Shown one piece after another: positions 8,502-17,407 of a stretch of DNA of 64,000 nt. The notes under the pieces were generated by a model, which saw nothing but the letters and a program-made list of their open reading frames with translations, searched no databases and had not been told where the DNA came from. Source of the stretch: an uncultured bacterium. Its GTDB lineage: Bacteria; Bacteroidota; Bacteroidia; Bacteroidales; Bacteroidaceae. The DNA lies in assembly GCA_905215345.1 (NCBI GenBank), contig CAJMPR010000019.1, positions 13,376 to 77,375 of the forward strand, read 5' to 3'. The stretch's first letter is position 1. The number at the start of each line of letters is the position of its first letter. Both the position numbers and the translations under genes were made by a program.

Positions 8502-11039
8502 TCAGTCCTGATAATACACCCTCTTCACCCGTGTCGAAATACTCGTCAACACTTCGTAGGGAATCGTCTCGAGCACGTCGGAAAGCACGGTTATGGGCAG
8601 ATGGTCACCAAATATTTCCACGCTGTCGCCTTCCTTGCAGTCGATGTCAGTGACGTCAATCATACAAACGTCCATACAGATATTGCCTACATAGGGCGCA
8701 CGTTGTCCGTTCACCAGACAGTAAGCATGCCCGTTACCCAAGTGTCGGTTCAGTCCGTCGGCATATCCGATAGGCAGCGCCGCGATGCGCGACGGACGTA
8801 CCAAATGCCCCTTGCGACTATACCCCACCGTATCTTCCTGAGGCACATCACGTATCTGCAAGATAGTAGTCTTCAGCGTACTTACATTATTCATAATGGA
8901 ATTGTCTACCGGATTGACTCCATACAGCCCGATACCCAAACGTACCATATCGAATTGAGCTCCGGGAAAACGTTCGATACCCGCGGAATTGCAAATATGG
9001 CGGAGTATCTTATGGGAGAAAGCCTCTTGCAACTGCATCGAAGCACTTTCAAATGCCTCTATCTGTTGCCGTGTAAATGAATCGAACTGCGAAGAATCAC
9101 TTCCCACGAAATGCGAGAAGACCGAACGGGCGATTACCGCATTCTGACCTTTCAGGCGTTCAATCAGTTGGGGCATGTCTTCCGCCGCAAAACCAAGTCG
9201 GTGCATACCGGTATCCAGTTTTACATGAATCGGGAAATTGGTGATACCTTCTTTTTCAGCCTCCTTAATCAAGGCATCTAACAGATGAAAGCTATACACC
9301 TCAGGCTCCAGTTTATAGTCGAACATGGTCTTAAAGGCCGTCATCTCAGGATTCATAATAATGATACTGCCCGTAACACCCGCCTTACGCAGGTCGGAGC
9401 CTTCATCGGCCACGGCAACCGCCAGATAATCGACATGATGCTCCTGCAAAGTCTTGGCTATCTCGTACGAACCTGCACCATAAGCCGAGGCTTTCACCAT
9501 ACACACCATCTTCGTTTCGGGACGCAACTTGCTGCGATAATAGTTCAGATTGGCAATCATCGCACCCAGGTTCACTTCCAATATCGTTTCGTGCACTTTC
9601 TTCTCCAGAACTTCCGTCAAAGCATCGAAACCAAATTTACGTGCGCCCTTAATCAAGATAATCTCGTTTTCAAGGGAAAGCTCTCCCCTTTCAATAGCGG
9701 CTATCAAAGCATCCGTGTCAGGATAGAAAACTTTTTCTATATTAAATCTTGCGGCGCACGAAGATATTTCGCTTCCCACACCAATGATACGTTCTATTCC
9801 CCGGCTATTCACCAGTTGAGCCACCTGACGATAAAGAGTCGGCGTATTCTGCCCGGTTTCCAATATATCCGAAAGAATCAGTGTCCGTTTCAAGCCTTTG
9901 CTCAACGAACGGCGGTACAGGAAGTCGAGCGCTATATCCAGCGAACCGAGGTCTGAATTATAACTGTCGTTTATTAACAGGCATCCGTTCTTGCCCTCCT
10001 TCACCTCAAGACGCATGGCAACAGGCTCCAACTTAGCCATCCGTCCCGTAATCTTTTCAGCAGGAAGCATCAGATAAAGGCAGGCAGCAAGACAGTTCAG
10101 CGAGTTTTCAATGGAAGCATCATCAATAAAAGGCAATGTAAAGACATTATCCATATCGAGGTAACGATAGGAAATGACGGAAGAATCTTCCTTCTTCTCC
10201 ACCTTGCTGATGAACAGGGGGCGTTCCATATCCTTCCGGCTCCACGCTATCTCGCGTGCAGAGAGCATAGACTTACCTACACAATTACTGATAAACTCAT
10301 CGTCACCATTATAAATCACCACATCACAGTTCTTGAAAAGCGCCAGTTTCTCCATGCACTTCTCTTGTAAAGAAAAGAAGTTCTCCTGATGAGCGCCACC
10401 GATATTCGTAAGTATGCCTATGGTCGGTTTAATGATATTCTGTAACGCACGCATCTCGCCCGGCTCCGAAATACCGGCTTCGAGAATGGCAAGTTCCGAT
10501 TGCTCGTTCATCTGCCAAACAGACAAAGGCACGCCTATCTGCGAATTATAACTACGCGGTGACCGGGTGATGATGCGCTCCGGACTCAGCAACTGATGCA
10601 ACCACTCCTTTACAATCGTTTTTCCATTGCTGCCCGTAATGCCGATAACAGGAACCTGGAAGCGGTCACGATGCTGTTCAGCCAACTTTTGCAAAGCTTT
10701 TAAGGGGTTGGGAACGACTAAGAAATTGACAGTTGACAATTGACAATTGACAATTGGCTGCGCACTGTCACGCTGCATAGAACTATCCACTATCAACTTT
10801 CCACTATCAACTAATTTTGCCGTTTGCTCGCAAACGACAAAATTACGGACTCCACGTGCGTACAAATCAGCTATATAGCGGGCGCCGTCACTTCGCTTGG
10901 TAGCCAAAGCAAAGAACAACGTTTCTTCGGGAAAACTCAAGGAACGGCTGTCAGTAAGCAGCCAGTCTATGGTGGCCGGCGCGTTCCCTATACGCCGTGC
11001 ACCGATAATTTCGGTTATGCTTTCAATCGTATACGACAT
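8502..11039 (-). CDS. Bifunctional UDP-MurNAc-tripeptide D-Ala-D-Ala ligase / alanine racemase (MurF-Alr)
   Basis: Residues 1-475 or so are a Mur ligase: ATP loop GITGSNGKTIVKEW near 133-141 and later NDSYNSDLGSLDIALDFL. From about residue 485 (ILEVNLGAMIANLNYYRSKL) the protein is an alanine racemase with the PLP lysine in MVKASAYGAG near 515 and the C-terminal RIAALPIGYADGLNR. The fusion makes D-Ala and uses D-Ala-D-Ala in the final cytoplasmic step of muropeptide synthesis. Such MurF-Alr fusions are known in Bacteroidetes. Residues about 76-106 are encoded by an inverted word element inserted in frame. The start overlaps the end of the GSCFA gene by 25 nt, suggesting translational coupling. 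Confidence 0.92.
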   Translation of the reverse strand: MSYTIESITEIIGARRIGNAPATIDWLLTDSRSLSFPEETLFFALATKRSDGARYIADLYARGVRNFVVCEQTAKLVDSGKLIVDSSMQRDSAQPIVNCQLSTVNFLVVPNPLKALQKLAEQHRDRFQVPVIGITGSNGKTIVKEWLHQLLSPERIITRSPRSYNSQIGVPLSVWQMNEQSELAILEAGISEPGEMRALQNIIKPTIGILTNIGGAHQENFFSLQEKCMEKLALFKNCDVVIYNGDDEFISNCVGKSMLSAREIAWSRKDMERPLFISKVEKKEDSSVISYRYLDMDNVFTLPFIDDASIENSLNCLAACLYLMLPAEKITGRMAKLEPVAMRLEVKEGKNGCLLINDSYNSDLGSLDIALDFLYRRSLSKGLKRTLILSDILETGQNTPTLYRQVAQLVNSRGIERIIGVGSEISSCAARFNIEKVFYPDTDALIAAIERGELSLENEIILIKGARKFGFDALTEVLEKKVHETILEVNLGAMIANLNYYRSKLRPETKMVCMVKASAYGAGSYEIAKTLQEHHVDYLAVAVADEGSDLRKAGVTGSIIIMNPEMTAFKTMFDYKLEPEVYSFHLLDALIKEAEKEGITNFPIHVKLDTGMHRLGFAAEDMPQLIERLKGQNAVIARSVFSHFVGSDSSQFDSFTRQQIEAFESASMQLQEAFSHKILRHICNSAGIERFPGAQFDMVRLGIGLYGVNPVDNSIMNNVSTLKTTILQIRDVPQEDTVGYSRKGHLVRPSRIAALPIGYADGLNRHLGNGHAYCLVNGQRAPYVGNICMDVCMIDVTDIDCKEGDSVEIFGDHLPITVLSDVLETIPYEVLTSISTRVKRVYYQD
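10722..10815. repeat. Inverted word element inside the MurF coding region
   Basis: Left arm with TTGACAA words, core GGCTGCGCA to GCATAG at 10756-10780, right arm with ACTATCAACT/CCACTATCAA words. The segment is in frame and adds about 31 residues (including IVNCQLSTVNF, the translation of the word) to the N-terminal MurF domain between RNFVV and NFLVVPNPLKAL. Confidence 0.85.
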
Positions 11040-12004
11040 AATTCTCTCTCTTTTTGAAAATCTAAGTACGGGTATTTTCCGTTAAGTCGGTCTATTTTTA
11101 ACACAATTTGTCCTAAAAAACGCTTATGCTCCTCAGAGTCCGGATGAAAGGGCTTATGTGCCAACGCTCTACGTATATTTTCACTTTCCTCTATAATCTG
11201 TAACGTCTCCTGAGAGAAGCAAACGGACGAGAAGCGTTCCCACACATATTGCACAGCCACCTCGGAAGGATGCACCATATCTTCGACATAAAAACGATAG
11301 TCGCGCAATTCATCCAGCAGCAGTTCGTAAGCGGGAAAGTAAAACACATTCTCCGGGAAAGCCGCTTGCAACTGGTCGATAGCCAACAGCAGCGTAGCCT
11401 TGCTGACCTGATTAGCGTGCATGCCGTCGCGTATGTGGCGGATGGGACTGACCGTAAAGAGAACTTTCAACCGCGGGTTCCGTACCAACAGCTCCGACAA
11501 TAAAGAAGTGTAGTCCTGCGCAATCTCACCGACTGTCAGCCTTCTGCGGACGAAGCACTTTTCCGGTTGCTTGTGGCAGTTACCCACAATCCGTCCCGTT
11601 TCTTTCTGCTCATACACCCATGCCGTGCCAAAAGTCAGCAGGAGGCAGTCTAATTGCCCAAAGTTCTGCTGTGCCTTTTGCAATCGTTCGTTGATATGCT
11701 GTAACGTATCTGCCACTTCTATGGAAGAAAAGTCTCCGTGATGCATCGGACTGTGCCAACATTCACGAAAGAAAAACAAATCGTCCGGAGTATATATCTT
11801 TCCTCCACCAATTTCCCGTAAAGCAGCAGAGATGGAGAGTGGATTATAAAGTACTCCATAAGGATTAACATCACAATGAAACTTGGCATCTACAAGTCTC
11901 GTACCGATGTGCGTAGCAAAGCAGGAACCAAGCAACATCATGCAGTCGGCATGAGTGAGTTGTAGCAAAATTCCGGGAAGTTCCACAGGAGTATAAAAAT
12001 TCAT
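11015..12004 (-). CDS. GSCFA domain-containing protein
   Basis: The 329-residue protein has the family signature GSCFATHIGTRL near residue 27, then NPYGVLYNP, LLTFGTAWVY and TVSPIRHIRDGMHANQVSKA, and VEDMVHPSEVAVQYVW. These resemble the blocks of SGNH/GDSL-type hydrolases (Ser in GSCF, later Asp/His in DMVHP). It may be an esterase or acetyl-modifying enzyme; the substrate is unknown. I chose the start MNFYTPVELPG at 12004, because the longer version overlaps the HU-like gene. The end overlaps the MurF-Alr start by 25 nt, linking it to a cell-wall gene. Confidence 0.82.
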   Translation of the reverse strand: MNFYTPVELPGILLQLTHADCMMLLGSCFATHIGTRLVDAKFHCDVNPYGVLYNPLSISAALREIGGGKIYTPDDLFFFRECWHSPMHHGDFSSIEVADTLQHINERLQKAQQNFGQLDCLLLTFGTAWVYEQKETGRIVGNCHKQPEKCFVRRRLTVGEIAQDYTSLLSELLVRNPRLKVLFTVSPIRHIRDGMHANQVSKATLLLAIDQLQAAFPENVFYFPAYELLLDELRDYRFYVEDMVHPSEVAVQYVWERFSSVCFSQETLQIIEESENIRRALAHKPFHPDSEEHKRFLGQIVLKIDRLNGKYPYLDFQKERELCRIRLKA

Positions 12005-12035
12005 AAGTAAACCAGTATTAAATAGAAAATAAAAT

Positions 12036-12668
12036 TCATTCTTCAGACTTGATATATACGCGGTGGCTACCATATCCGCTAAAGCCAATGCCCGTTCCCG
12101 GCGTATGCGACAACTTACGTAGCTCAACGGTTCCAGTCGAACGAAGTAATCCTGTCAACTGGCAATAAGTACGGACAGTGATAAAGGGATGTGCTTCCAA
12201 ATGCTTCCGTACTATCTCCAACCGTTGCTCAGCAGTATATTTCTGCGAAGAACGGACAGGTTTCCACGGCGCACGCCTCAACGTACAGTGGCTATTGGTT
12301 TTATACACGAGTTCCTTTTCCGCCTGAAAATTAATTTTTCCCACAAAGATGCTTTGTGCATTGCGGTGAGTCGCATCCTCCCCTGCTTCTTCACGTTCTT
12401 TATCAGCACCTATTGCCAGCCCCGGAGTGAAAGTACCGATACCGTCTATTTTTGCCGAAAAGCCTCGCGCCATTGTATGCGCCATTGCCTCTGCCAATTC
12501 GCAGATAATTCCCTCGACCACACCTGGAGAAAAGCCACTTCGGGCTGAGACGTATTCTGCTAACTCGCGGGTTGTACTTTGTCCCAACAAGACTATCTGC
12601 GGATAAGTCATACGTTCACCTGTCCCCTGCAGGTCAGGCATTTCTTTCATTATATAATGTGTAGACAT
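12036..12668 (-). CDS. HU-like DNA-binding protein (HU-related family, with C-terminal extension)
   Basis: A 210-residue member of the Bacteroidetes HU-related family. The first 125 residues hold the HU-like fold: IKMPDLQGTGER-type start (here MKEMPDLQGTGERMTYPQIV), STRELAEYVSARSGFSPGVVEGII, and FSAKIDGIGTFTPGL. The extension has RSSQKYTAEQRLEIVRKHLEAHPFITVRTYCQLTGLLRST, which looks like a small helical DNA-binding unit. The role of this family is not defined; nucleoid or regulatory functions are likely. Its leader holds a 21-bp tandem array and a -7 box. It precedes the GSCFA and MurF-Alr genes. Confidence 0.82.
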   Translation of the reverse strand: MSTHYIMKEMPDLQGTGERMTYPQIVLLGQSTTRELAEYVSARSGFSPGVVEGIICELAEAMAHTMARGFSAKIDGIGTFTPGLAIGADKEREEAGEDATHRNAQSIFVGKINFQAEKELVYKTNSHCTLRRAPWKPVRSSQKYTAEQRLEIVRKHLEAHPFITVRTYCQLTGLLRSTGTVELRKLSHTPGTGIGFSGYGSHRVYIKSEE

Positions 12669-12777
12669 TTGCTATCTTTTATTTTTAAAAGGTTTCACAC
12701 TCCGATTTCTTCTATTCTCCCTATCAGAACTTACTTTATCCGGTAAGAAAACTTATGTTTGTAGCATCTAAGACTTA

Positions 12778-12861
12778 GAATGAAGGCTTGATTCTTCCGA
12801 ATAAAGCTTTCATTCTTAAGAATTGAACTTTCAGTTTTAAGAATAAAAGCTTAATTCTAAG
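12778..12861. repeat. Four tandem 21-bp palindromic units upstream of the HU-like gene
   Basis: Units at 12778-12798, 12799-12819, 12820-12840 and 12841-12861 each start GAAT and follow the plan GAATnAAGCTTnATTC. Every unit is an imperfect palindrome and the outer ends of the array are also inverted copies of each other (12773-12796 versus 12839-12862). Period equals two helical turns. Confidence 0.8.
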
Positions 12862-12873
12862 TTTTGAATACTA

Positions 12874-12881
12874 CAAAGATA
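12874..12881 (-). promoter_or_regulatory. -7 box for the HU-like gene
   Basis: TATCTTTG on the minus strand fits TAnnTTTG. Transcription would begin near 12867, so the 21-bp array would be transcribed within a 200-nt leader. Confidence 0.5.
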
Positions 12882-13146
12882 GGTTATTATCCCTATATAG
12901 ACAAGTTTATATAGGACATTTCATAGTTTAGCAGTTTGAGATAAAGTAAATGAAAATTTAGATTTGTTTTTTGCACGTTGCAGTAAATGTTCTTCATCCC
13001 CGTCCACTATAACGAACACATCCGGGCAAAACGAAAAATATAAATATCACAAAAAATTAAAGAGCTTTATTTTTTCATTTCTTATATTCATTTCATATAT
13101 TGCATTTGCTTTTAGTACTTTTTATTAACTTTAAATTCTTGTCATT

Positions 13147-13857
13147 ATGAAACATCTTTTTTTGACTAATCTATTATTCTTTCTGAGTATTAACGCAACC
13201 GTTAATGCCCAATATTATAATTCGGTACCCAATAGAATCCTTTACTATGAAGTCTACAACAGTACTAACAATAAGACGCACGGAGAATCGTCCTGTATCA
13301 AACAAACTATGACAAGAAATGACAGCTTATTCATTATCCAGTCCGACTTTTACCCACCCATTAGCGACCAAATAAAAGACAGCGTATTATTATTAAAAAT
13401 TGTCCAAACAAATGAAAACACGATTATCTTCTTGAAAGATGAAGAAACAGAAAAAAATAATATAAAGCAAATGATATACTCTATCACTCAGAAGGACAAT
13501 ATAGACAGCAATAAAGAGGTAATAAGCACCGGAAGCATTCAAGTCGTAATAAATGATAACATAAAAAAAGGTGATAAAATACGAACGGATAAGTTCACAC
13601 TAAAAATAGGTCCTATTTCAACAACAACCACCCTGAACGGTGAATACCAGGGATTTGATGTAATCCAGACTTCTGCAGGAGAATTTAACTGCATAAAGAT
13701 AAGCTACAAAATAAAAGTGAAGTTCTTGTTCTTTTCCGAAACAAGCTACGTAACTGAATGGTATGCAAAAAGTATCGGTTTGGTAAAGAGAGAAGAATAC
13801 AATGAAAAACCAAAATCAAAAACTATAAAAACTTTAATTGCCATGAAAAATGGGTGA
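13147..13857 (+). CDS. Secreted DUF3108/TapB-like protein
   Basis: A 236-residue protein with a signal peptide (MKHLFLTNLLFFLSINATVNAQ) and no membrane segment after it. The second half, with GEYQGFDVIQTSAGEFNCIK and then VTEWYAKSIGLVKREEY, has the plan of the DUF3108/TapB group: a Gly-rich turn, a tag such as GEFNCIKI, and a TEWYAKxxGLVK end. Function is unknown; it is probably periplasmic or surface-attached. The base composition is AT-richer than the neighbours, which hints at separate origin. It appears to be a single-gene unit. Confidence 0.6.
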   Translation: MKHLFLTNLLFFLSINATVNAQYYNSVPNRILYYEVYNSTNNKTHGESSCIKQTMTRNDSLFIIQSDFYPPISDQIKDSVLLLKIVQTNENTIIFLKDEETEKNNIKQMIYSITQKDNIDSNKEVISTGSIQVVINDNIKKGDKIRTDKFTLKIGPISTTTTLNGEYQGFDVIQTSAGEFNCIKISYKIKVKFLFFSETSYVTEWYAKSIGLVKREEYNEKPKSKTIKTLIAMKNG

Positions 13858-13959
13858 TAAAGAGAAAGCTGTGAGTTTTCTGTTTCTTTTTTCCGCAGTA
13901 AAAGAAAGACCACATAATAAAAAACACATAAAATGATATAGGCATCCGTTTTCTTTTGT

Positions 13960-13967
13960 TACTTTTG
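13960..13967 (+). promoter_or_regulatory. -7 box for dxs
   Basis: TACTTTTG fits TAnnTTTG and lies 25 bp upstream of the ATG at 13992. It overlaps the longer in-frame start at 13956, so that start is unlikely. Confidence 0.55.
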
Positions 13968-13991
13968 CAATTTGTAATGTTCAGAACGGAG

Positions 13992-15896
13992 ATGAAAACA
14001 GAACCAACAACATATAACTTGCTTAATTCCATTTCCTACCCCGAAGACCTGCGCCAGCTAAGCGTGGAACAGCTTCCTGAAGTTTGTAATGAATTACGGC
14101 AAGACATCATACAAGAGCTCGCATGTAACCCCGGACACTTCGCTGCCAGTCTGGGAACAGTGGAACTGACCGTTGCACTGCACTATGTATACAATACTCC
14201 TTACGACCGTATTGTATGGGACGTAGGTCATCAAGCCTATGGGCACAAGATGTTGACCGGACGACGCGAGACATTCTCTACCAACCGGAAGTTCAAAGGC
14301 ATATGTCCTTTCCCTTCCCCCACCGAAAGTGAATATGATACTTTTACGTGCGGACACGCTTCCAACTCCATCTCCGCCGCACTGGGTATGGCTGTTGCCG
14401 CCGCTAAAAAAGGGGAGAAGAACCGTCATGTGGTAGCCGTATTAGGTGATGGAAGCATGAGTGGTGGACTGGCGTTTGAAGGCTTGAACAACGCTTCGTC
14501 AACTCCCAATAACCTGTTGATTATCCTCAACGATAACGACATGGCGATAGACCGTAGTGTGGGCGGCATGAAGCAATACCTCTTTAACCTGACGACATCG
14601 AACCGTTATAACCAACTGCGCTTCAAGATTTCCCGCATGCTCTTCAAAATGGGAATATTGAACGAGGAACGCCGCAAGGCATGGATTCGCTTCTCCAATA
14701 GCCTGAAATCGATGGCTGCCCAGCAACAGAATATTTTCGAAGGAATGAATATACGTTACTTCGGCCCCATAGACGGACACGACGTAAAGAATCTGGCACG
14801 TGTACTGCGGGACATCAAGGATATGCAAGGACCCAAAATCCTACACTTGCATACTGTTAAAGGCAAGGGCTTTGAACCTGCCGAGAAAGATCCGGGTACA
14901 TGGCATGCACCGGGCAAGTTCGACCCCGAAACGGGCGAGCGTATTATTGCAGATTCAAGCAACCTGCCTCCTTTATACCAAAACGTATTTGGAAATACAT
15001 TGGTAGAACTGGCGGAGAAAAATCCGAAGATTGTCGGTGTCACTCCTGCTATGCCGACAGGCTGTTCCATGAACAAATTAATGGAGACGATGCCCGGACG
15101 CGCTTTTGACGTGGGTATTGCCGAAGGTCATGCGGCAACCTTCTCAGGGGGAATGGCAAAGGAAGGATTGCAACCGTTCTGCAACATTTATTCCTCTTTC
15201 ATGCAACGGGCTTACGACAATGTGATACATGATATTGCCATTCAGAAACTGCCCGTCGTGCTTTGTCTCGACCGTGCCGGATTGGTAGGCGAAGACGGTC
15301 CCACGCATCATGGTGTATTCGATCTGGCGTATTTCCGTCCGGTTCCCAATCTAACAATATCTTCTCCGATGAACGAACACGAACTGCGCCGCTTAATGTA
15401 CACGGCACAATTGCCGGATAAAGGACCGTTCGTTATACGTTACCCTCGTGGACGGGGTGTATTGGTAGACTGGAAATGCCCGTTGGAAGAGATTCCCGTA
15501 GGAAAGGGACGAAAACTGAAAGAAGGCAAAGATATTGCCGTCATCACTCTGGGCCCGATAGGAAACGTTGCCGCACGTGCCATCAAGCGGGCGGAAGAGG
15601 AAAAAGGAATCTCCATCGCTCACTACGACTTGCGTTTCCTGAAACCTTTAGACGAAGACCTGCTGCACGAAGTGGGACGTAACTTCCAACGTATCATCAC
15701 GATAGAAGACGGGGTGAGGAAAGGCGGAATGGGAAGTGCCGTACTGGAATTTATGGCAGATAACGATTATAATCCGCATATACAACGTATCGGCGTGCCT
15801 GATACCTTTATAGAACACGGTACGATACAGGAGTTGCATCGGCTGTGCGGTATGGATGAAGAAGGAATCTTTAATCAATTGACAATTGAGAATTGA
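13992..15896 (+). CDS. dxs: 1-deoxy-D-xylulose-5-phosphate synthase
   Basis: DXS condenses pyruvate and glyceraldehyde 3-phosphate to DXP, the first step of the MEP isoprenoid pathway and a source for thiamine and pyridoxal synthesis. The 634-residue protein has the transketolase-like domains in order: HVGHQ-type start WDVGHQAYGHKMLTGR, thiamine diphosphate site VLGDGSMSGGLAFEGLNN followed by NDNDMAI, then FGPIDGHD and the pyrimidine-domain stretch DRAGLVGEDGPTHHG. The start MKTEPTTYNLLN follows a -7 box. The last residues (NQLTIEN) and the stop codon are encoded by the arm of an inverted word element, so the natural C-terminus was altered by it. trkA follows. Confidence 0.96.
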   Translation: MKTEPTTYNLLNSISYPEDLRQLSVEQLPEVCNELRQDIIQELACNPGHFAASLGTVELTVALHYVYNTPYDRIVWDVGHQAYGHKMLTGRRETFSTNRKFKGICPFPSPTESEYDTFTCGHASNSISAALGMAVAAAKKGEKNRHVVAVLGDGSMSGGLAFEGLNNASSTPNNLLIILNDNDMAIDRSVGGMKQYLFNLTTSNRYNQLRFKISRMLFKMGILNEERRKAWIRFSNSLKSMAAQQQNIFEGMNIRYFGPIDGHDVKNLARVLRDIKDMQGPKILHLHTVKGKGFEPAEKDPGTWHAPGKFDPETGERIIADSSNLPPLYQNVFGNTLVELAEKNPKIVGVTPAMPTGCSMNKLMETMPGRAFDVGIAEGHAATFSGGMAKEGLQPFCNIYSSFMQRAYDNVIHDIAIQKLPVVLCLDRAGLVGEDGPTHHGVFDLAYFRPVPNLTISSPMNEHELRRLMYTAQLPDKGPFVIRYPRGRGVLVDWKCPLEEIPVGKGRKLKEGKDIAVITLGPIGNVAARAIKRAEEEKGISIAHYDLRFLKPLDEDLLHEVGRNFQRIITIEDGVRKGGMGSAVLEFMADNDYNPHIQRIGVPDTFIEHGTIQELHRLCGMDEEGIFNQLTIEN

Positions 15897-15976
15897 TAAT
15901 TGAAAATTACCATGCGGCATAACAAGACCCGGGTAACTTCCAATTATTAATTGTCAATTGTCAATTATCAATTCAA
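15876..15976. repeat. Inverted word element between dxs and trkA
   Basis: TTGACAA/TTGATAA words at the left, TTGTCAA words at the right. The core (15910-15941, minus-strand sense) ends in CCGCATGG and begins GGAAG in place of GGCTG. The left arm includes the last codons and stop of dxs. Confidence 0.8.
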
Positions 15977-15977
15977 T

Positions 15978-17318
15978 ATGAAGATAATCATTGCTGGTGC
16001 CGGCGCAGTAGGCACACACTTGGCAAAGCTGCTGTCCCGCGAGAAGCAGGACATTGTGCTGATGGATGACAACGAGGAGAGATTGAGTACCCTCGGCTCC
16101 AATTTCGATTTAATGACAGTCACCGCCTCCCCGACTTCGATCAAAGGATTGAAAGAAGTAGGAGCCGGAGAAGCCGAGCTGTTCATTGCCGTTACTCCTG
16201 ACGAGAGCCGTAACATGACAGCCTGTATGCTTGCCACCAACCTCGGTGCGCAAAAGACCGTAGCCCGGATTGATAACTACGAATATCTGCTTCCCAAGAA
16301 TAAGGAATTTTTCAAGAAATTAGGTGTAGACTCGTTAATTTACCCGGAAATGCTTGCCGCCAAAGAAATCGTATCTTCCATACGTATGAGTTGGGTTCGC
16401 CAATGGTGGGAGTTCTGTGGCGGAGCACTGATATTGATAGGCGCCAAGATGCGTGAAAAGGCAGAGATACTGGACATTCCCCTGTACCAGTTGGGCGGGC
16501 CGGAACTTCCCTATCATGTGGTAGCCATAAAACGCGGTAATGAAACGCTAATCCCCCGGGGTGACGATGTTATCAAACTACACGATATTGTCTATTTTAC
16601 CACTACCCGTAAATACGTTCCTTATATCCGCAAGATTGCCGGTAAGGAAGATTATGCCGACGTGCGCAACGTGATGATTATGGGCGGAAGCCGCATTGCC
16701 GTGCGTACGGCGCAATATGTACCCGACTATATGCAGGTAAAAATCGTAGATTATGACTTGAACCGTTGTAATCGTCTGACCGAACTACTGGACGACAAGA
16801 CCATGATTATCAATGGCGACGGACGGGATATGGATTTGCTCGTAGAAGAGGGATTAAAGAATACGGAAGCCTTTGTTGCCCTGACCGGTAACTCGGAAAC
16901 AAATATCCTCGCTTGTCTGGCGGCAAAGCGTATGGGTGTCAGCAAAACGGTGGCGGAAGTGGAGAACATCGACTATATTGGTATGGCGGAGAGCCTCGAC
17001 ATCGGTACTGTAATCAATAAAAAAATGATTTCCGCCAGCCACATCTATCAAATGATGCTGGACGCAGACGTCAGCAACGTGAAATGTCTGACTTTCGCCA
17101 ATGCCGACGTTGCGGAATTTACGGTAAAAGCCGATTCCAAGATTACCCGTCACCCGGTAAAAGACCTCGGACTACCGAAGGGAACCACTATCGGAGGATT
17201 GATACGTAACGGTGAAGGTATCGTAGTAATGGGTGATACACAAATACAACCGGGCGACCATGTAGTTGTTTTCTGTCTGAATATGATGATTAAGAAAATA
17301 GAGAAATACTTTAATTAA
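15978..17318 (+). CDS. trkA: Trk potassium uptake regulator TrkA
   Basis: TrkA is the cytoplasmic, NAD-binding regulatory subunit of the Trk potassium uptake system. The 446-residue protein has two RCK units: the first starts MKIIIAGAGAVGTHLAKLLS with the Rossmann GAGAVG, the second restarts near residue 233 with VMIMGGSRIAVRTAQYV and VKIVDYD. TrkA_C-type domains follow each half. The start at 15978 was chosen over 15951, whose extra MSIVNYQFN is a translation of the word repeat. trkH lies 89 bp downstream, so the two probably form an operon. Confidence 0.95.
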   Translation: MKIIIAGAGAVGTHLAKLLSREKQDIVLMDDNEERLSTLGSNFDLMTVTASPTSIKGLKEVGAGEAELFIAVTPDESRNMTACMLATNLGAQKTVARIDNYEYLLPKNKEFFKKLGVDSLIYPEMLAAKEIVSSIRMSWVRQWWEFCGGALILIGAKMREKAEILDIPLYQLGGPELPYHVVAIKRGNETLIPRGDDVIKLHDIVYFTTTRKYVPYIRKIAGKEDYADVRNVMIMGGSRIAVRTAQYVPDYMQVKIVDYDLNRCNRLTELLDDKTMIINGDGRDMDLLVEEGLKNTEAFVALTGNSETNILACLAAKRMGVSKTVAEVENIDYIGMAESLDIGTVINKKMISASHIYQMMLDADVSNVKCLTFANADVAEFTVKADSKITRHPVKDLGLPKGTTIGGLIRNGEGIVVMGDTQIQPGDHVVVFCLNMMIKKIEKYFN

Positions 17319-17404
17319 TTATGAATTACAAATTACGAATTACCGTGCGGGCATAAACGCGCAGCCAATTCGTAATTTATAATTTATAATTCATAATTCA
17401 AATA
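17316..17404. repeat. Inverted word element between trkA and trkH
   Basis: Arms use TAATTCG/AATTACGAATT words. The core (17343-17366) in minus-strand sense is GGCTGCGC, ten bases, then GCACGG. It lies immediately after the trkA stop and just before the trkH start. Confidence 0.85.
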
Positions 17405-17407
17405 AGC

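Larger units (their letters stand above)
12669..13146. other. Intergenic region between HU-like gene and secreted DUF3108-like protein
   Basis: A 478-bp AT-rich stretch between divergent genes. It holds the 21-bp array and the minus-strand -7 box listed separately. The right half (12890-13146) has no repeat or hairpin I can support. Confidence 0.6.
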
